Below, one piece after another: positions 15,622-21,888 of a DNA stretch of 25,876 bases. The notes below the pieces were generated by a model that was not told where the DNA came from, did not search any database, and saw only the letters and a list, made by a program, of their open reading frames with translations. Source of the DNA: an uncultured Clostridium sp. (GTDB lineage: Bacteria; Bacillota; Clostridia; TANB77; CAG-465); NCBI GenBank assembly GCA_905204915.1, contig CAJLBR010000015.1, positions 1-25,876 of the forward strand, read 5' to 3'. The translations under genes and the position numbers were made by a program. Positions within the stretch are counted from its first letter, which is position 1. Each line of letters begins with the position of its first letter.

Positions 15622-15695
15622 TATATACCTCCAATTTCGGAAAAAATACTATATTATTCACAAATATAATAAACATACGCTGAAAGACTTTTCTT

Positions 15696-15887
15696 TTAAC
15701 TCTTTGCATTATCTAACATTTCTTTTAAACACACTTCAGCTGACATGTGGCCACCAACAAATACTATAATATCATTTTCTCCATTTCGTAATTTATTTAT
15801 TTCATTTTTATACTGTTCGCTATCATATTCAATCTCTGAAACAAAAACGTATATTTTTTTATTTTCTTCCATTTTTTTAACCCTCAT
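15696..15887 (-). CDS. Small 63-residue protein, candidate recombination directionality factor
   Basis: I recognise no family. The protein is short, hydrophilic and mildly acidic, with an alternating IYVFVSEIEYDSEQYKNEIN and a IIVFVGGHMSAEVCLKEML segment, suggesting a small alpha/beta fold. It lies 74 bp upstream of the recombinase gene on the same strand, possibly in the same transcript. The start at 15887 has AGGTGAT 8 nt upstream; Met6 (15872) is an alternative. Size and place resemble SprB, the 58-residue directionality factor of SPbeta, but there is no sequence evidence for that role. Confidence 0.6.
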   Translation of the reverse strand: MRVKKMEENKKIYVFVSEIEYDSEQYKNEINKLRNGENDIIVFVGGHMSAEVCLKEMLDNAKS

Positions 15888-15954
15888 TAAGTCATCACCT
15901 ATTATATTTTATTAATATAGAATATTACTAGAACCAGTTTTTATTTAATGAATA

Positions 15955-15992
15955 TAAAAAAGCAACAGAAAAAATTTCTGTTACTTTTCAAT
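15955..15992 (-). terminator. Terminator of the membrane protein gene in the element
   Basis: On the minus strand AAGTAACAGAAA and TTTCTGTTGCTT form a 12-bp stem with one G-U pair and a short loop, followed by UUUUUAUA. It separates the membrane protein gene from the 63-residue gene and recombinase, which therefore need their own promoter. Confidence 0.8.
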
Positions 15993-16048
15993 GGATATTA
16001 TTTTTTTTAAATTTTGTTTACACTATTAATTTGCAGTACTGATTTGCT

Positions 16049-16384
16049 TTATTTATTATACTTAGGAATACTTTTTATAGCAAATATAATAACAAAATAT
16101 ATTGATATACCAGCACATAAATATGTAGTTCCCCACTTTGGTGTCTCAAAGCTTCCTATTATTCCTCCACATATTAAATAAAGAACGATTAATATAATCC
16201 CAAACCATTTCATCTTTTTTAACTGCGAAGAAAGCCCTATTCCTATACCTAATAAAAACATAGCTTCTACCAATGCTTGTACCCATAAAATTCTATAACC
16301 TATATAAAATCCTAAAAGTATTACTGATACTAAAAATAGAAAAAGTGGTAAAAACAACATAACTTTAAAAAATTTATTCCACAT
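16049..16384 (-). CDS. Four-helix membrane protein carried by the yabG element
   Basis: I do not recognise this 111-residue protein. It has about four hydrophobic segments (about residues 8-28, 33-51, 60-77 and 86-104) separated by short charged turns, with a basic C-terminus (KSIPKYNK). The ribosome binding site AGGAGGG is a few nt before the ATG. It is the first gene inside the element, behind a promoter that belongs to the element, and has its own terminator, so it is probably expressed in vegetative cells apart from yabG. Possible roles include an element maintenance or immunity function; nothing in the sequence decides this. Confidence 0.75.
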   Translation of the reverse strand: MWNKFFKVMLFLPLFLFLVSVILLGFYIGYRILWVQALVEAMFLLGIGIGLSSQLKKMKWFGIILIVLYLICGGIIGSFETPKWGTTYLCAGISIYFVIIFAIKSIPKYNK

Positions 16385-16400
16385 ATTCCCTCCTATTATA

Positions 16401-17243
16401 TTAATATTTACAAATATTTAACCATAATATAAATTTAATGTCAATACCGGATTTCCAGTAACTTTGGTATACACGTTTTGCATACACGGGTGTATATGCT
16501 ATTGTTTCAGCAACTATTATAGGATCCATCATATCAATAAGTACTCTTTTAGGTGAACTAGCAAAGTTAGCTCCTGCCGATACGATAGCTTCGTAATAAC
16601 TTTGACATGCACCAGCAAATATTACAAGGTTGTCTAAATTGTGTTCATAACGTCTAGCCTCCAAGACTCCTTGAATGTAATATCTAGAGTTTTTATAATT
16701 GTCTATGTTATATATGTCATTACTTCGCCTTGCAAATGCATCATGCCCAGTTAATATTAAAATATTAGGCCTAATCTTTTGAAGCAAAGAATATACTTGT
16801 TTGTGTTGTTCTGATTCAGGTATGCTATATGAATATGCAGTTAAGCCCATTTTTCTATAGCTTTCTCTACATTTTTTTGCATATTCCATATCACCATCTA
16901 TATGTAAAATAACTCCTGGTTTTTTTAAGATACTATCCTTTTGATATGTATTAGGAATGCTATTTTCCATAGGATCCCTCATGTTATAAAATCTATTATT
17001 ATTTCTAAATCTAGAATAACATCTATTCATTCTTACCATTCTAGTTTTTTCTTCATTTTTTATATGACTTTCTACTTCTTCTTTTGTAATATGTTTTAAA
17101 TCATATTCAGGTGCGTTAGCCACTATTCTTACAGTTATTCCAACAAGATCTGCTACGCCATTTCTAATATTAGTAATTCTAAACAATACATCGTAATTAT
17201 ATGAACGTCTTGCTACAATATCTCCTACTTTAAAAATTTCCAT
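16401..17243 (-). CDS. yabG: 5' piece of interrupted yabG, spore coat protease
   Basis: YabG is a mother-cell cysteine protease that processes spore coat and germination proteins. The first 247 residues are clearly YabG: an SH3-like N-terminus (FKVGDIVARRSYNYDVLFRI), then GVILHIDGDMEYAKKCRESY, LILTGHDA with His167, YIQGVLEARRYE, LVIFAGACQS with Cys213 and GANFASSPKRV. These His and Cys match the catalytic pair reported for B. subtilis YabG. After IAYTP the frame runs into the mobile element and adds an unrelated 28-residue tail before a TAA at 16401, for 280 residues in all. The missing 42-residue C-terminus lies at 13864-13992. In the interrupted form the gene may give an inactive or altered protein. 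It has its own leader; the upstream gene ends in a terminator. Confidence 0.96.
   Translation of the reverse strand: MEIFKVGDIVARRSYNYDVLFRITNIRNGVADLVGITVRIVANAPEYDLKHITKEEVESHIKNEEKTRMVRMNRCYSRFRNNNRFYNMRDPMENSIPNTYQKDSILKKPGVILHIDGDMEYAKKCRESYRKMGLTAYSYSIPESEQHKQVYSLLQKIRPNILILTGHDAFARRSNDIYNIDNYKNSRYYIQGVLEARRYEHNLDNLVIFAGACQSYYEAIVSAGANFASSPKRVLIDMMDPIIVAETIAYTPVYAKRVYQSYWKSGIDIKFILWLNICKY
16416..16444 (-). promoter_or_regulatory. Element-borne promoter for the membrane protein gene
   Basis: Minus-strand -35 TTGACA (16439-16444) and -10 TTAAAT (16416-16421, four of six) with a 17-bp spacer. It lies just inside the element, 45 bp from the att repeat, and would transcribe the membrane protein gene whether the element is integrated or a circle. 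Confidence 0.5.
16489..16502 (-). repeat. att-like direct repeat, yabG 5' side
   Basis: GGTGTATATGCTAT, identical to 13979-13992, and in the same reading frame of yabG. Outside the repeat the two copies differ at once (T versus G on one side, A versus T on the other), which sets the exact limits of the shared core. Confidence 0.9.
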
Positions 17244-17261
17244 AAACTCACCTCATACTTA

Positions 17262-17288
17262 TAGTTTATTAAAATCACTACTTTTTGT
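17262..17288 (-). promoter_or_regulatory. Possible sigma-K-type promoter of yabG
   Basis: Minus strand: CAC (-35) then, after 16 bp, AATAAACTA, one mismatch from the sigma-K -10 pattern CATAnnnTA. No sigma-A promoter is evident. B. subtilis yabG is a sigma-K gene. The implied leader is very short, just before the GAGGTGAG ribosome binding site. The pattern is loose, so chance is possible. Confidence 0.3.
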
Positions 17289-17337
17289 GAAAAATATTAC
17301 TATTTTTAAATAAGTATTTTCTAGAATTAATGATATT

Positions 17338-17376
17338 AAAAAAAGAAAAAGGATCCAACATTTAGTTGGATCCTAA
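17338..17376 (-). terminator. Terminator of the Clp-FtsH chimera gene
   Basis: GGATCCAAC and GTTGGATCC form a perfect 9-bp stem with a 5-nt loop. On the minus strand it is followed by UUUUUCUUUUUUU, directly after the stop codon at 17381. It isolates yabG from upstream transcription. Confidence 0.93.
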
Positions 17377-17380
17377 CAAA

Positions 17381-19396
17381 TCACTTTTTAAGTTTAATCT
17401 TTTTTTCTTTAAATTCTGCTCTTATTTCTTCAATAGAAATTATGCCACGTTTCATAAGCAATTCTACCATAGTAGCAAGTGCATCCTTATTTTTTTCAAG
17501 GAGAAGTTTAGTATTTTCATAAACCTCCTTCATAATTTCCTTAATGCGTTCATTTACTTTATCAATTGCTTCAGGGCTCATAGTATGATTTTCACCATAA
17601 TTATAAAGGCTTATATTGGTATAAACACTTTCATCCATGCCCATTTCTACGATCATACGTCTTACGATATCAGTTGCCGATACCAAGTCTGAACTTGCGC
17701 CAAAGTCCCAGTCTTTTTCAACATATTCCTGAGATATTCTTCCAGCAAGTGACATTCCGGCATTTTCAAGAACAGCTTTACGAGTAATTGGTCTAAACGA
17801 ATTATTATTTTCTGTTATTGTTACCCCAAGATAATCAGCAGTCGGTACTATAGATACGACCTGTACATCTTCTCTCAAATCATACTTAGCCAGCATCCTA
17901 ACAAGTGCATGTCCTGCTTCATGATATGCTGTAGAAAGTTTATCTTTTTTGCTTATCCGTTTATAATTGCTATAATTCTTGAAAAATACTTTATCAACGT
18001 CACGTCTTTCAAGTTTTTTTGCTTTTCTCATTTTAGCAATAGCCATTGAACGGTCAACCAAATCAACGGAAAGGTCAGGGTTCTTACCGTAATAGTTCAT
18101 TGCTTTGGCGGTAATAATGATGTAATCGAGCAGCTCGTCATCAATTTCAACGCCGTGATGCTTAGATATATTCTGTACTCTGAGTTTTATCATTGATTTT
18201 ACTTCTTTTAGCTTAGGTTCCCTCACTTCTACTTTTTCAAATCTACGTTTGAATGCTGGATCCCTAGAGAAAAATCTCTCGTATTCCTGAATAGTTGTAG
18301 AGCCGATAAATACAACATCGTCCCTTGCAAGAATAGGTTTAAGAGATCCGCTAAGATCTGGTCCAGAACCTTCAGCAGAGCCAGTACCCAGGATCTGGTG
18401 TATTTCATCTACGAAAACAATAAGGTTAGGCGTTCTTTCGATGAACTTTATGAAAGTCTGAACCTTATTCTCAAATTCCCCTCGGTATTTTGTTCCAGCA
18501 ACCATGGAGTTAAGGTCAAGTGATACTACTTTGTAGTTTTTGAATTCTTTTGGACACTTTCCGTTTACAATCTGCATAGTGAGTGCCTCGACAATAGCAG
18601 TCTTACCAACGCCGGCCTCACCAACAAGAATGCAGTTTCGTTTTGTTTTCTTTGAAAAGATATTCCACGCCGTAAAGATTTCATCATCTCTTTTAAGAAT
18701 TTGACACTCTTCACCTTTAGTATACTTATTATTCATGATTGTACACGAATTTTCCAAAATTTTCGGAATGATTACTTCATCGATGCCATTCGATTCATAT
18801 ATATTGCTATTATAAAGCAACATGTCCTTAAATTCTTCTATATCGTATTTGAACAACTTCAATATTTTGCAAGCCGAGCATTCTTCATCGTTAAGAATTG
18901 AGAAAAGCAGGTTGTCTGTATCAATATAGTCTACGCCGGCATTTCTGCATCTCTTGTTAGCATCTTCAAGTGCTCTGTTAAGTTCTTCTGAATTAGGAAT
19001 AGTATCATAGCTTGCACTCTCATTGTTTGAAGTAAATACCAAAACAAAATTCACATCTTTGTTTTCCTCTTCCTTGTTTTTATTATCAGTGACATCTTCT
19101 TGTACAACGTCGTTACTTTCTGCCGTCTTAACAGGTTCATCCTGTATTGGATACCTATGACCTGTTACTTCTTCATATAGATCCGCATCAACGCTAAGGG
19201 AATACGTCATTTCAGAGACATCAATAAGCAGTCCTCTTTCTGCATACTGCTGACATATTACACAATCACGTTCTGTAAGTATAGCCAAAGCAACACAGAA
19301 ATTTTGAACTTCTGGAATCTGATACTCTTCAGCAATAAAATTTGCTTTAACGAAGATTTCACCCAGGTTGCCTGAAATGTTATAGTTATTCATCAT
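17381..19396 (-). CDS. Chimeric AAA+ protease: Clp-type ATPase fused to FtsH-type M41 peptidase
   Basis: The 671-residue protein combines two protease systems. Residues 136-195 resemble a Clp N domain (EELNRALEDANKRC, YIDTDNLLFSIL); residues 10-60 may be a degenerate second copy. Residues 240-395 are a ClpC/ClpB first AAA+ domain: Walker A GEAGVGKT (259-266), pore loop KYRGEFE (303-309), Walker B with Asp330-Glu331, GSTT sensor, and the arginine pair in FKRRFE. From about 480 it is an FtsH-type M41 peptidase: zinc motif HEAGH (492-496) and ASSDL with Asp570, the usual third zinc ligand. A helical C-terminus like FtsH follows. The second Clp AAA+ domain, the ClpP-binding loop and the FtsH membrane segments are all absent, so it should be a soluble self-contained protease. 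All active residues look intact. It is a single-gene unit with strong promoter and terminator, and its codon use is richer in G and C than neighbours. It could be encountered annotated as ClpC or FtsH. Confidence 0.92.
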   Translation of the reverse strand: MMNNYNISGNLGEIFVKANFIAEEYQIPEVQNFCVALAILTERDCVICQQYAERGLLIDVSEMTYSLSVDADLYEEVTGHRYPIQDEPVKTAESNDVVQEDVTDNKNKEEENKDVNFVLVFTSNNESASYDTIPNSEELNRALEDANKRCRNAGVDYIDTDNLLFSILNDEECSACKILKLFKYDIEEFKDMLLYNSNIYESNGIDEVIIPKILENSCTIMNNKYTKGEECQILKRDDEIFTAWNIFSKKTKRNCILVGEAGVGKTAIVEALTMQIVNGKCPKEFKNYKVVSLDLNSMVAGTKYRGEFENKVQTFIKFIERTPNLIVFVDEIHQILGTGSAEGSGPDLSGSLKPILARDDVVFIGSTTIQEYERFFSRDPAFKRRFEKVEVREPKLKEVKSMIKLRVQNISKHHGVEIDDELLDYIIITAKAMNYYGKNPDLSVDLVDRSMAIAKMRKAKKLERRDVDKVFFKNYSNYKRISKKDKLSTAYHEAGHALVRMLAKYDLREDVQVVSIVPTADYLGVTITENNNSFRPITRKAVLENAGMSLAGRISQEYVEKDWDFGASSDLVSATDIVRRMIVEMGMDESVYTNISLYNYGENHTMSPEAIDKVNERIKEIMKEVYENTKLLLEKNKDALATMVELLMKRGIISIEEIRAEFKEKKIKLKK

Positions 19397-19432
19397 TACT
19401 AGTTCCTCCTAAAAATTTATTTAAATTTAAAG

Positions 19433-19467
19433 ATCACTAATTTCTATAGTCAAGAAATTATAGCGAT
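19433..19467 (-). promoter_or_regulatory. Inverted repeat in the leader of the chimera gene
   Basis: On the minus strand ATCGCTATAATTTCT and AGAAATTAGTGAT form an imperfect stem with a TGACTAT loop, just downstream of the promoter. It matches neither CIRCE nor the CtsR heptad that I know. It may be an operator or an mRNA hairpin. Confidence 0.5.
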
Positions 19468-19479
19468 TTTTATGACTAC

Positions 19480-19508
19480 ATTATACACTAGCTATGCTTT
19501 AATGTCAA
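19480..19508 (-). promoter_or_regulatory. Consensus sigma-A promoter of the chimera gene
   Basis: Minus-strand -35 TTGACA (19503-19508) and -10 TATAAT (19480-19485) with a 17-bp spacer, a perfect consensus match. The leader is about 80 nt and ends in a TAGGAGG ribosome binding site. Confidence 0.85.
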
Positions 19509-19550
19509 CAAAGATTACATTATTTTGTAACATTTTCGAAACATAATTTC

Positions 19551-19593
19551 TAAAAAAATAACACTTGTATATTAAACAATACAAGCGTTATTC
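19551..19593 (-). terminator. Terminator of the rpsF-ssb-rpsR operon
   Basis: A 14-bp stem, AATAACGCTTGTAT with ATACAAGTGTTATT (one G-U pair), followed by seven U on the minus strand, just after the rpsR stop. Confidence 0.92.
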
Positions 19594-19596
19594 TTT

Positions 19597-19857
19597 CTAT
19601 TTTACTGTATATGGTAAAAGTGCAATATGTCTTGCTCTTTGAATAGCTTCAGTAACTTTTCTTTGGTGCTTAGCACATGTTCCTGTAACTCTTCTTGGTA
19701 AGATTTTACCTTTATCACTAACATATTTTCTTAATTTTTCAACATCTTTGTAATCTATTTCATCAATTTTATCTACGCAAAAATTACAAACTTTTTTTCT
19801 TGGTCTTCTATAAGGCTTTTGATCTCTTCCACCTTTTTTAGCATTTTTTTCTGCCAT
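19597..19857 (-). CDS. rpsR: Small subunit ribosomal protein S18
   Basis: S18 pairs with S6 on the 30S platform. The 86-residue protein from MAEKNAKK has KVCNFCVDKIDEIDYKDVEKLR, whose CxxC is the zinc-type half motif, and RRVTGTCAKHQRKVTEAIQRARHIALLPY, diagnostic for S18. The start at 19857 follows GGGAGG; a TTG-started longer frame would contain that site. Third gene of the rpsF-ssb-rpsR operon. Confidence 0.97.
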   Translation of the reverse strand: MAEKNAKKGGRDQKPYRRPRKKVCNFCVDKIDEIDYKDVEKLRKYVSDKGKILPRRVTGTCAKHQRKVTEAIQRARHIALLPYTVK

Positions 19858-19890
19858 TGTAAGACGCCTCCCTTCTAACAAAAATTAAAA

Positions 19891-20301
19891 TTAGAATGGT
19901 AATTCATCTGTATCATCTATAGTAATGAAATCTCCATCACTACTTTCAGTAGGAATTTCCATATCCATTGAAGCTCCTGGTTCTCTTCTAGAATCAGCAA
20001 AATAAGCATTTTCAATTATATAATCAGTAGAATATCTTCTTGCTCCAGTTTGATCTTCCCAAGTTCTATTTTGAATTCTTCCTTCAACTAAAACTTGTTG
20101 GCCTTTTTTATAATATTTAGAACAAAATTCTGCTAATTTACCAAAAGCAGTAACATTAAAGAAATCTGCTTTTCTTTCACCATTTGCTTCTGCAAATCTT
20201 CTATTTACAGCAACTGTAAATGCAGAAACTGGTGTGTTATTTTGTGTATATCTAGTTTCAGGATCTTTTGTTAATCTCCCCATAAATTGAAATTTATTCA
20301 T
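19891..20301 (-). CDS. ssb: Single-stranded DNA-binding protein
   Basis: SSB coats single-stranded DNA in replication and repair. The 136-residue protein has the OB fold (MNKFQFMGRLTKDPETRYTQ, then FFNVTAFGKLAEFCSKYYKKGQQVLVEGRI) and the acidic tail ending DDTDELPF, which docks partner proteins. The location between rpsF and rpsR is the classical chromosomal position. The linker between OB fold and tail is short. Confidence 0.97.
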   Translation of the reverse strand: MNKFQFMGRLTKDPETRYTQNNTPVSAFTVAVNRRFAEANGERKADFFNVTAFGKLAEFCSKYYKKGQQVLVEGRIQNRTWEDQTGARRYSTDYIIENAYFADSRREPGASMDMEIPTESSDGDFITIDDTDELPF

Positions 20302-20337
20302 ATTTTTTCCTCCTTAATAGGATTAAATAAATGTTTA

Positions 20338-20622
20338 TTATTTATCTAATTTTACAACTATATCTTTTAAAACAATTTCATCTAGTCTTAAAATTCTTTC
20401 AAATTCAGAAATAAATTCTGGTTTAGCATCAAATGTGAAAAGTATGTAGTATCCTTCTTTTTGCTTTTTAATTTCATAAGCTAAAGTTCTTTTACCCCAT
20501 TCTTCAACATTTGTAAGTTCGCCATTTGCAGAAATCATTTCTTTCATTTTTTCTCCAAAAGCAACTGTTTCTTCTTCAGTAGCATTTGCAGAAAGTATTA
20601 TAACTGATTCATATTTATTCAT
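20338..20622 (-). CDS. rpsF: Small subunit ribosomal protein S6
   Basis: S6 binds S18 in the 30S platform. The 94-residue protein starting MNKYESVIILS has the pattern GELTNVEEWGKRTLAYEIKKQKEGYY, typical of S6. The start at 20622 is chosen because AGGAGGTGA lies just upstream and because S6 proteins begin like this; a frame open to 20688 covers the leader only. First gene of the operon with ssb and rpsR. Confidence 0.97.
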   Translation of the reverse strand: MNKYESVIILSANATEEETVAFGEKMKEMISANGELTNVEEWGKRTLAYEIKKQKEGYYILFTFDAKPEFISEFERILRLDEIVLKDIVVKLDK

Positions 20623-20651
20623 GACTTCACTCACCTCCTCTTGGCCATAAG

Positions 20652-20669
20652 ACTCTATACACATAGAGT
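20652..20669 (-). promoter_or_regulatory. Perfect hairpin in the rpsF leader
   Basis: ACTCTAT and ATAGAGT pair perfectly around a 4-nt loop, between the transcription start and the ribosome binding site. Many bacteria have an S6:S18-binding structure here. I do not see its CCG signature, so the link is uncertain. Confidence 0.45.
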
Positions 20670-20690
20670 AAGGAAAAATTAACTGCAAAT

Positions 20691-20719
20691 ATTATAGCAC
20701 AACTTTACATTTTTTTCAA
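20691..20719 (-). promoter_or_regulatory. Sigma-A promoter of rpsF-ssb-rpsR
   Basis: Minus-strand -35 TTGAAA (20714-20719) and -10 TATAAT (20691-20696), 17-bp spacer. Confidence 0.75.
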
Positions 20720-20793
20720 CTTTTTTCCTATAAATTTATTATATTATCTTATTTTTACAAATAATAATATTATCATTTTGCTAAACCCTAATA

Positions 20794-20822
20794 TTGACAA
20801 TGTAACTCATTGATTATATAAT
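20794..20822 (+). promoter_or_regulatory. Consensus sigma-A promoter of mecA
   Basis: -35 TTGACA (20794-20799) and -10 TATAAT (20817-20822), 17-bp spacer; perfect consensus. It diverges from the rpsF promoter. Confidence 0.85.
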
Positions 20823-20865
20823 ACATATACTACTATAGGATTAATAATTTTGCTGGAGGTAACTT

Positions 20866-21495
20866 ATGAAAGTAGAAAAAATAAGTGAAAACAAAGTAAA
20901 AATAACTTTAACTTTAGATGAATTGGAACTAAGAGACATTTCATTAAAAGATATTGAAAATAATAGTTCTTTAGCCAGAGAACTTTTTATAGATTTATTA
21001 GAAGAAACTAATTTAGCTGATGAGTTTGCTGAATCAGATACTCAATTATTTATTGAAGCTTCTTCAGACAATGAAAATTTATTCGTAGTAACAATAACAA
21101 AAATTGATAATATTCCGGAATTAAAAAAATATTCAACTATGAAAAAATCTACAAGTAAAAACAGTTCAAAAAAAGAAAAAATAACTAGCTCAATCTATTC
21201 ATTTGACGGCATAGACGAACTTCTTTTACTATGTGATGAACTTTCAAAGAATAAAGTATTTTTAGGAAAAAATAGTTTATATAAATATGACAATACTTAT
21301 TTTGTAATATTTAATGATACTACTATTCAAAACAAAAATTTTTATAAAACATTTAGTATTATATCTGAATTTTGTTCTGAATATTATTCATACGAAATGT
21401 TTAATACCTATGTTAAAGAAAAGTCACAACTTGTAATTGCAAATTTTGCTCTACAAAAGTTAATAAATAAAGTAATAAAAAATACTAATAAGTAG
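20866..21495 (+). CDS. mecA: MecA-family adaptor protein
   Basis: MecA-type adaptors bring substrates to ClpC and activate its hexamer; in B. subtilis MecA controls ComK and other regulators. The 209-residue protein has the N-terminal substrate-recognition region (MKVEKISENKVKITLTLDEL, then RELFIDLLEETNLADEF). A Ser/Lys linker follows at about 100-117, then the C-terminal Clp-binding domain (SIYSFDGIDELLLLCDEL, LYKYDNTYFVIF, ISEFCSEY). Length and order are normal. GGAGGT precedes the ATG. Single-gene unit. It lies 1.5 kb from the Clp-FtsH chimera gene but not in one operon. Confidence 0.88.
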   Translation: MKVEKISENKVKITLTLDELELRDISLKDIENNSSLARELFIDLLEETNLADEFAESDTQLFIEASSDNENLFVVTITKIDNIPELKKYSTMKKSTSKNSSKKEKITSSIYSFDGIDELLLLCDELSKNKVFLGKNSLYKYDNTYFVIFNDTTIQNKNFYKTFSIISEFCSEYYSYEMFNTYVKEKSQLVIANFALQKLINKVIKNTNK

Positions 21496-21516
21496 CTTTC
21501 AAAGCTACTTTTTTAG
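21490..21516 (+). terminator. Terminator of mecA
   Basis: AAGTAGCT and AGCTACTT with a 5-nt loop, followed by TTTTTT. It overlaps the mecA stop codon and may also serve the convergent minus-strand operon. Confidence 0.88.
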
Positions 21517-21552
21517 GGCTTTGTATGGTTTTTATTAGACCGTATCAACATC

Positions 21553-21888
21553 TTATCTACTAAATATATAAAATTTTATTTTATTTATAATTAAATTTGA
21601 ACTTGCATTTAAATAACATATACAATTAGTATATTTTAAAAACTCTATTATAACCTCTGGATTTATGCGTTCTGTAACAATGATTATTTTACTCAAATTG
21701 TACTCTTCAACTATTTTAGTCAATTCTGCTGGATCATTTGTAAATACTAAATTAACATCTACCTTTCCTCTATAATTTTTAGGGTAAAATTTAAAACTGA
21801 TTTGTTCTTTTCCAATTCTCTCTATAAAGCTTTCTATATAATCTATATTAAATTTATTAAAAAAAATCTTAATTTTATTTTTTGTCAA
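21553..21888 (-). CDS. Unknown 111-residue protein after the SAF protein
   Basis: I do not recognise this protein. It looks like one alpha/beta domain (VDVNLVFTNDPAELTKIVEEY, then KIIIVTERINPEVIIEFLKYTN), and loosely recalls the pseudo-receiver of CpaE-type pilus ATPases, but no ATPase follows. The start appears to be TTG overlapping the TGA stop of the upstream gene (TTGA), with AGGA a few nt before; no internal Met exists. Translational coupling to the SAF gene is likely. It is the last gene of its operon and converges on mecA. Confidence 0.65.
   Translation of the reverse strand: MTKNKIKIFFNKFNIDYIESFIERIGKEQISFKFYPKNYRGKVDVNLVFTNDPAELTKIVEEYNLSKIIIVTERINPEVIIEFLKYTNCICYLNASSNLIINKIKFYIFSR

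Larger units (their letters stand above)
13979..16502 (-). mobile_element. Serine-recombinase intervening element inside yabG (skin-like)
   Basis: The element is bounded by identical 14-bp direct repeats (13979-13992 and 16489-16502); the repeat-to-repeat unit is 2,510 bp. It carries, all on the minus strand like yabG, a four-helix membrane protein, a 63-residue protein and a 526-residue large serine recombinase. It splits yabG after codon 247, and clean recombination between the repeats would restore the frame exactly. The known precedents are skin in sigK and SPbeta in spsM, which are excised in the mother cell during sporulation. That this element is excised during sporulation is inferred, not shown. 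It is very small compared with prophage-derived examples and has no phage structural genes. Confidence 0.9.

Noticed and set aside
15622..15695. Sporulation-type (sigma-E or sigma-K) promoter before the recombinase gene
   Set aside because: AATAATATA resembles a sigma-K -10, but no AC lies 16-17 bp upstream and no sigma-E pair fits, so I do not call it.
15888..15935. TATAAT-like sequence just before the 63-residue gene as its promoter
   Set aside because: It would put the transcript start inside the ribosome binding site and has no matching -35.
16401..16488. The 28-residue tail on interrupted YabG as a native C-terminus
   Set aside because: It has no similarity to YabG C-termini, starts exactly at the end of the direct repeat, and the true C-terminus lies beyond the element.
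17366..17692. Plus-strand open frame opposite the Clp-FtsH chimera
   Set aside because: Antisense shadow in AT-rich DNA; Phe/Tyr/Ile-rich composition and no ribosome binding site.
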